The position numbers and the translations under genes were made by a program. A DNA stretch of 64,000 nucleotides, from positions 99,473 through 163,472 of the forward strand of contig NZ_JARCJD010000009.1 in assembly GCF_028890115.1 (NCBI RefSeq), written 5' to 3'. Each line of letters opens with the position of its first letter. Position 1 is the stretch's first letter. The notes under the pieces are model-generated. The model saw only the letters and a list, made by a program, of their open reading frames with translations, was not told the DNA's origin and did not search any database. Shown in pieces: positions 61,204 through 64,000 of the stretch. The stretch comes from Phaeobacter sp. QD34_24. Lineage in GTDB: Bacteria; Pseudomonadota; Alphaproteobacteria; Rhodobacterales; Rhodobacteraceae.

Positions 61204-61276
61204 AGAACCGATCAGCCCTTTCCCAAAGGCACCAGATGCGCTATGGGGCGCGTCTGAATCGCAAAAAGTTGGTCCG

Positions 61277-62743
61277 ATGTCCTTTACCCTCGCTATCGTG
61301 GGCCGCCCGAACGTGGGCAAGTCCACCCTGTTCAACCGCCTCGTGGGCAAGAAGCTGGCCCTGGTCGATGACCAGCCGGGCGTGACGCGTGACCTGCGCG
61401 AGGGCGAGGCGCGTCTTGGCGACCTGCGGTTCACGGTGATCGACACCGCCGGCCTTGAGGATGCCACCGACAATTCGCTGGAAGGACGCATGCGCCGCCT
61501 GACCGAGCGTGCAGTGGATATGGCCGACATCTGCCTGTTCATGATCGATGCGCGCACCGGCGTTACCCCGGTGGACGAGATGTTCGCCGAGATCCTGCGC
61601 AAGAAATCCGCCCATGTGATCCTGGCCGCGAACAAGTCCGAAGGGGCCGCCGCCGATGCAGGCGTGCTGGAGGCCTATGGTCTGGGCCTGGGTGAGCCGA
61701 TCCGCATGTCCGGTGAACATGGCGAGGGGATGAACGATCTCTATTCCGAGCTGTTGCCGATTGCGGAGAAGTTCGAAAAGACCGCCGAGGATCATGCGCC
61801 CAGCACCGATGTCTCCGTGGACGAAGACCTGACCGAGGAAGAGGCCGAAGAGGCCGCCCCGGTTCCGACCGTGGACAAACCCTTGCAGGTGGCCGTGGTG
61901 GGCCGTCCCAATGCGGGCAAATCCACCCTGATCAACAAGATCCTCGGTGAAGACCGCCTGCTGACGGGCCCCGAAGCCGGGATTACCCGTGATGCGATCT
62001 CCTTGCAGATCGATTGGTCCGGCACGCTGATGCGGATCTTTGACACTGCTGGAATGCGCAAAAAGGCCAAGGTGCAGGAAAAGCTGGAAAAGCTTTCCGT
62101 CTCGGATGGCCTTCGCGCGGTGAAGTTCGCCGAGGTCGTGGTCGTGCTGCTGGATGCAGAGATCCCCTTTGAGCAGCAGGACCTGCGCATCGCCGACCTG
62201 GCCGAGCGCGAGGGGCGCGCGGTGGTCGTTGCCGTCAACAAATGGGATGTCGAGGACAACAAGCAGGAAAAGCTGAAAGCCTTGAAAGAGGCCTTTGCCC
62301 GCCTGCTGCCGCAGCTGCGCGGCGCTCCTTTGGTGACGGTCTCCGCCAAGACCGGCAAGGGGCTGGATCGGCTGCATGATGCCATCCTGCGCGCCTATCA
62401 GGTGTGGAACCGCCGGGTGCCGACCGCGGCGCTGAACCGTTGGCTGACGGGCATGCTGGAGCAGCATCCGCCCCCGGCACCGCAGGGCAAGCGGATCAAG
62501 CTACGCTACATGACCCAGGCCAAGACCCGCCCGCCGGGGTTCGTCGTGATGTGTTCGCACCCGGACAAGATCCCGGCCAGCTACACGCGTTACCTGGTCA
62601 ACGGCCTGCGCGAGGATTTCGACATGCCTGGCACGCCGATCCGCCTAACCATGCGCGGGCAGGGCGACAAGAACCCCTACAAGGGCAAGAAAAAGGCGGC
62701 ACCGTCCAAGCTGCGCAAACATCTGCAAGGGCGCCGGGATTAG
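61277..62743 (+). CDS. der: ribosome biogenesis GTPase Der
   Basis: The protein has 488 residues from the ATG at 61277. It has two GTPase domains in tandem: [10 protein letters not shown] with DTAGLED and NKSE-type motif in the first, and [10 protein letters not shown] with [19 protein letters not shown] and NKWD in the second. A KH-like domain ends the protein ([27 protein letters not shown]). The double-G organisation is unique to Der (EngA), which is essential for 50S ribosome maturation. An acidic linker ([13 protein letters not shown]) joins the G domains. Confidence 0.97.
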   Translation: MSFTLAIVGRPNVGKSTLFNRLVGKKLALVDDQPGVTRDLREGEARLGDLRFTVIDTAGLEDATDNSLEGRMRRLTERAVDMADICLFMIDARTGVTPVDEMFAEILRKKSAHVILAANKSEGAAADAGVLEAYGLGLGEPIRMSGEHGEGMNDLYSELLPIAEKFEKTAEDHAPSTDVSVDEDLTEEEAEEAAPVPTVDKPLQVAVVGRPNAGKSTLINKILGEDRLLTGPEAGITRDAISLQIDWSGTLMRIFDTAGMRKKAKVQEKLEKLSVSDGLRAVKFAEVVVVLLDAEIPFEQQDLRIADLAEREGRAVVVAVNKWDVEDNKQEKLKALKEAFARLLPQLRGAPLVTVSAKTGKGLDRLHDAILRAYQVWNRRVPTAALNRWLTGMLEQHPPPAPQGKRIKLRYMTQAKTRPPGFVVMCSHPDKIPASYTRYLVNGLREDFDMPGTPIRLTMRGQGDKNPYKGKKKAAPSKLRKHLQGRRD

Positions 62744-62972
62744 ACCCTGCGCACGACCGGCGGTATTGCAGGCACATCCCCTACCGGTTTGCGGGCGGGT
62801 GCTGCGTTTTTACACGCCCTGCCTGTGCGGTTGTTGAAATTCGTTAGCAAGTCGTTAAATTTATAGCGGTCGGCCGTCCCCTTTGATGGGGTGCGGTGGC
62901 TATTGAACCTATTGAATGCATCCGCCTCACCGATTTCACAGGGGCGTCACAGAGCGTATTTAAGGGGGTCTC
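62744..62972 (+). promoter_or_regulatory. gap upstream of the desaturase gene
   Basis: The 229-base gap contains an AT-rich patch at about 62833-62870 (GTTGAAATTCGTTAGC, then TTAAATTTATAGC) that could hold a promoter. AAGGGGG lies a few bases before the ATG at 62973 and is a good ribosome-binding site. No terminator with a T-run was seen after der, and no RNA gene was recognised. Confidence 0.3.
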
Positions 62973-63926
62973 ATGGACCTGAGAGCTTACACGCGTGATT
63001 ATACCAAGAAGGACAACCGCCTGGCGTCCTTGAGTTATTTTGGCACCTTCGCAGTCTACTTCCTGTCGCTATACCTTGCCATCGCCTATGTGGAGCAGTG
63101 GTATGTGCTGCTGCCTGCGGGCATGGTCTTTGCCTTTGCGGCGGTGCGGCTTTACGTGCTGCAACATGACACCGGCCACCATTCCCTGTTCGAAACCCGC
63201 CGTCAGAACGAGATCGCCGGTCATGTTCTGTCGCCCTTCACCTTTGCGCCTTTCGAGGTGATGAAGCAGAACCACAATCTGCATCACGCCAATATCGGCA
63301 ATCTGGAACATCGCGAAACCGGCGAGATCCACACCATGACCCTGCGTGAATGGCAGGAAGCGGGCTTTTGGGAGCGTTTGACCTATCGTCTTTATCGCAA
63401 CCCGCTGATCCTGGTGCCGGTGGGATCGGCCTTTACCTATTTCATCCGCTATCGCTGGCCCAAGAATACGACGCAGTTCGGTATCATGGGCGTGATGCTG
63501 CACAACCTGGTGATCATCGCCCTGATCTCGCTTCTTTACTACGTGGCTGGAACAACCGGTGTGCTGGTCTGGTTCACCTTCTCTTTCCTCGGCGGCATGC
63601 TGGGGGTCTTCCTGGTCTACCTGCAGCATAATTTCGAAGACACCTATTGGGACCGCCGCCCGGATCTCAATCCGCAGGTGGCAGCGCTGCAGGGATCCTC
63701 CTGTCTTGATTTCGGCTGGTTCTTCGATTTCGCGGTGGCCAATATCACGTTGCATGACATTCACCACTTCAACGCGCGCATTCCCAGCTACCGCCTGCGC
63801 CAATGCCATTACAACCTGCCGCCCGAGGTGGCTCCGCGTCGTATTTCCTTTGGTGAAGCTTTGCGCGCCCTGTCACTGAAACTCTGGGATGAAGAGCAAA
63901 AGCGTCTTGTGCCCTTTCCGGCCTAG
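62973..63926 (+). CDS. membrane fatty acid desaturase
   Basis: The protein has 317 residues. Three histidine boxes that bind the di-iron centre are visible: HDTGHH, HNLHHANIG with the HxxHH form, and HDIHHFNARIP. Four membrane helices fit between them (SLYLAIAYVEQWYVLL, FAFAAVRLYVL, VIIALISLLYYVAGTTGVLVWF, FLGGMLGVFLVYL). These enzymes introduce a double bond into membrane lipid acyl chains using oxygen. It could supply unsaturated acyl chains generally. Nothing ties it to the distant NRPS genes. Confidence 0.93.
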   Translation: MDLRAYTRDYTKKDNRLASLSYFGTFAVYFLSLYLAIAYVEQWYVLLPAGMVFAFAAVRLYVLQHDTGHHSLFETRRQNEIAGHVLSPFTFAPFEVMKQNHNLHHANIGNLEHRETGEIHTMTLREWQEAGFWERLTYRLYRNPLILVPVGSAFTYFIRYRWPKNTTQFGIMGVMLHNLVIIALISLLYYVAGTTGVLVWFTFSFLGGMLGVFLVYLQHNFEDTYWDRRPDLNPQVAALQGSSCLDFGWFFDFAVANITLHDIHHFNARIPSYRLRQCHYNLPPEVAPRRISFGEALRALSLKLWDEEQKRLVPFPA

Positions 63927-63988
63927 GGTCAGGACCCATTGATTTCCGTCCAGCGGCGTGATTCACGGTTCGAAAATCGAGCGGTAAC

Positions 63989-64000
63989 ATGTCTGATCTA
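63989..64000 (+). other. possible start of a further gene, cut by the window edge
   Basis: An ATG at 63989, preceded by a weak GAGCGG site, opens a frame of four codons before the sequence ends. It is consistent with a downstream plus-strand gene but cannot be confirmed. Confidence 0.2.

Noticed and set aside
1..64000. CRISPR arrays, tRNA or rRNA genes, phage genes, insertion sequences
   Set aside because: No regularly spaced direct repeats, cloverleaf-like sequences, rRNA segments, transposase genes or phage structural genes were recognised on either strand.

Overview
The window looks like the chromosome of a GC-rich alphaproteobacterium, most probably a marine Rhodobacteraceae (Roseobacter-type) strain. 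This is inferred from the tetrameric sarcosine oxidase operon soxBDAG, the ccmI-ruvX-DUF1289 run, the TPR-bamB-der block, codon usage and gene style. No rRNA, tRNA, CRISPR array or insertion sequence was found. No gene-free stretch exceeds about 300 bases.

Positions 1-8932 are an accessory block. A minus-strand operon encodes, in order of transcription, a TldD-type metallopeptidase (HExxxH plus C-terminal CGK), a 75-residue charged peptide that appears to have its own promoter, a divergent TldE-like partner, an ATP-grasp ligase related to the N-terminal half of cyanophycin synthetase, and a membrane-anchored penicillin-acylase-family Ntn hydrolase that runs off the left edge. The last three overlap by 4-7 bases. 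Diverging from it are a GNAT acetyltransferase and, translationally coupled, a 107-residue protein resembling only the catalytic core of a serine recombinase. An aldo/keto reductase and a SUMF1/FGE-like protein follow on the minus strand and face the NRPS genes.

Positions 9025-33765 are a plus-strand nonribosomal peptide cluster. NRPS1 (3505 aa) is FAAL-ACP-C-A-PCP-C-A-PCP-C-TauD. A PhpK-like cobalamin-type radical SAM enzyme comes next. NRPS2 (912 aa) is degenerate C-A-PCP, with an Asn-like specificity code. NRPS3 (2558 aa) is TubC docking-C-A(Thr)-PCP-C-A-PCP-C. An MbtH-like protein and a second cobalamin-type radical SAM protein close the set. By co-linearity the product is an N-acylated pentapeptide, fatty acyl-X1-X2-Asn-Thr-X5. 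The fused TauD domain and the catalytically dead C-like domain next to the Asn module suggest beta-hydroxylation of Asn or Asp. No thioesterase is present; the line ends in a condensation domain. I regard this cluster, together with the TldD/ATP-grasp operon beside it, as the candidate new system.

Positions 33839-64000 are mostly core genes: a DUF2339 membrane protein, dusA, the ccmI-ruvX-DUF1289 operon, soxBDAG, a small secreted protein, an FkbM methyltransferase, iron-type sodB, a host-attachment-family protein, a LOG-family protein, a LysM membrane protein, an Atm1-type ABC exporter, a membrane endonuclease/exonuclease/phosphatase-family protein, an RND efflux pair with a possible operator, a TPR protein, bamB, der and a fatty acid desaturase.
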